NCBI RefSeq assembly: GCF_001911425.1
Contig: NZ_MPPL01000001.1
Span: 5,300,850 to 5,341,157 of the forward strand
Reading direction: 5' to 3'
DNA: 40,308 bases
Source: Mucilaginibacter polytrichastri
GTDB lineage: Bacteria; Bacteroidota; Bacteroidia; Sphingobacteriales; Sphingobacteriaceae
Made by a program: the position numbers and the translations under genes
Shown: piece after piece, positions 39,572 through 40,308 of the stretch
Position numbering within the stretch: position 1 is the stretch's first letter
Layout of the letters: each line of letters begins with the position of its first letter
Notes under the pieces: model-generated
Database searches by the model: none
What the model saw: only the letters and a program-made list of their open reading frames with translations
Told to the model about the DNA's origin: nothing

Positions 39572-40308
39572 TCAGGAGGATTTTAGCCGGATGAGCCCGG
39601 TAGTGTTTTGCATGTAATTGTTAATGATGTCTATGTCGGTAGTATCGCTCATAAAACCGATGTAATTATCGGGCCTAATTACCAGTGTTTTAACATGCTC
39701 TGTTTTTATTTCGAAGGCATCAAATACGTGCTGGTTTCTGTCTGATGGCGGCAGGTAGAAGAAGTTGAGCCCGGCACCATAAAAGTGAGTGATCCATCGG
39801 GCAAATGCCAGCAGATCAAACTCAGCCAGGCGACCCAGGATAATCATGGTAAAACCGGGTTTGCTGCACCATGCATGCAAATCGGTCTCTATTTGTTTCT
39901 TCTCATCATACAGTTTCAGATAAGGCAGCCGATCGCCTGCTTTAACTTTGTGGGCATGGCTTAAATGCAGGTTAATAGGGCTATGCCGATAGCTGATGTC
40001 TATCTGCGAAACCCGTTTAAAAAAGCCTTGCTTTACCGCGTCATTACGCCACATAAAACGCAGTATTTTAGGCAGTGCAAACTTCTTGATAAGCTGTGCC
40101 CCAAATGATTGCGACATGATGATATTGAAGGCCCTGTCTGTGGTTTGTAACAGTTGCCGCGCTATGGGCATGCGCTCATCTGCGTAAGTGTTTAATATGC
40201 CTTCCTGTATCTTTCCGTTGATAACACCGGCCAGTTTCCAGGCCAGATTGTAGGCATCCTGCAAGCCGGTATTCATCCCCTGCCCGCCAACCGGCGAGTG
40301 TATGTGTG
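39572..40308 (-). CDS. FAD-dependent monooxygenase, N-terminal part outside the window
   Basis: The frame runs to the window edge without a start; the last visible codons read HIHSPVGGQGMNTGLQDAYN, the conserved FAD-binding stretch of PheA/TfdB-type aromatic hydroxylases, so the ATG at 40276 is internal. The C-terminal domain is thioredoxin-like (AGDRLPYLKLYDEKKQIETD, LVIRPDNYIGFMSD), as in phenol hydroxylase and polyketide hydroxylases. It should hydroxylate an aromatic or related compound with NAD(P)H and oxygen; the substrate is unknown. Confidence 0.9.
   Translation of the reverse strand, partial: HIHSPVGGQGMNTGLQDAYNLAWKLAGVINGKIQEGILNTYADERMPIARQLLQTTDRAFNIIMSQSFGAQLIKKFALPKILRFMWRNDAVKQGFFKRVSQIDISYRHSPINLHLSHAHKVKAGDRLPYLKLYDEKKQIETDLHAWCSKPGFTMIILGRLAEFDLLAFARWITHFYGAGLNFFYLPPSDRNQHVFDAFEIKTEHVKTLVIRPDNYIGFMSDTTDIDIINNYMQNTTGLIRLKSS

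Noticed and set aside
1..40308. tRNA, rRNA, CRISPR, transposase or integrase genes
   Set aside because: No TpsiC-like arms, regular short repeats with spacers, or transposase or recombinase motifs were seen on either strand, although the reading was by eye.

Overview
The window looks like chromosome of a Bacteroidota bacterium, most likely Sphingobacteriaceae (Mucilaginibacter/Pedobacter-like). The evidence is an IPExxxVDY-family protein, a PorP/SprF type IX secretion protein, DUF5687 ABC permease, LytS/LytTR signalling, a M56 (BlaR1-like) protease with TonB and plug-like tails, an LruC-domain lipoprotein, few Shine-Dalgarno sequences, and many TAnnTTTG-type -7 promoter elements, several of them only a few bases before a start codon. 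All names come from reading motifs by eye; no database search was possible.

Layout. 1-2552 is an A+T-rich three-gene overlapping operon: the end of a membrane protein, a PIN-GNAT-EVE/PUA-like fusion, and an ASCH protein. It looks acquired and possibly defensive. 2784-10281 is ordinary accessory metabolism: an ABC exporter pair, an RNA pseudouridine synthase, an alpha/beta hydrolase, a fatty-acid hydroxylase-family membrane enzyme, a Crp-type regulator and the Kup potassium transporter with a hairpin-rich leader. 10753-21738 carries a DUF1080 protein, a secreted TlpA-like thioredoxin, a LytS/LytTR pair, a PfkB sugar kinase, PorP/SprF, a beta-CASP ribonuclease-like protein, a secreted protein-BlaI-BlaR1 operon and a secreted DUF3108-like protein. 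22010-24112 is a large LruC/DUF4842 lipoprotein.

24259-25978 is a second A+T-rich islet: an AvcD-like anti-phage deoxycytidylate deaminase followed, with an 8-base overlap, by a 63-residue protein carrying QLSLDL, which resembles the beta-sliding-clamp-binding hexapeptide. This is the best candidate for an undescribed system. 26099-34291 is housekeeping: B12-dependent ribonucleotide reductase, pyruvate kinase, IPExxxVDY protein, acpP-fabF-rnc. Between nrdJ and pyk is a previously unlisted short plus-strand transcription unit with its own promoter, 28-codon ORF and terminator. 34288-35804 holds a tandem pair of secreted paralogues with an identical 66-residue tail. 35934-38127 is yicC-gmk-nadD, with a 30-bp perfect palindrome made of 8-base units just before gmk. 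The end holds a 59-residue antitoxin-like small protein, miaE, a lone receiver domain, and the C-terminal part of an FAD monooxygenase cut by the window edge.

No tRNA, rRNA, transposase, integrase or CRISPR array was seen. Several start codons were moved downstream of the longest-ORF start because a promoter element or signal peptide argues for it.
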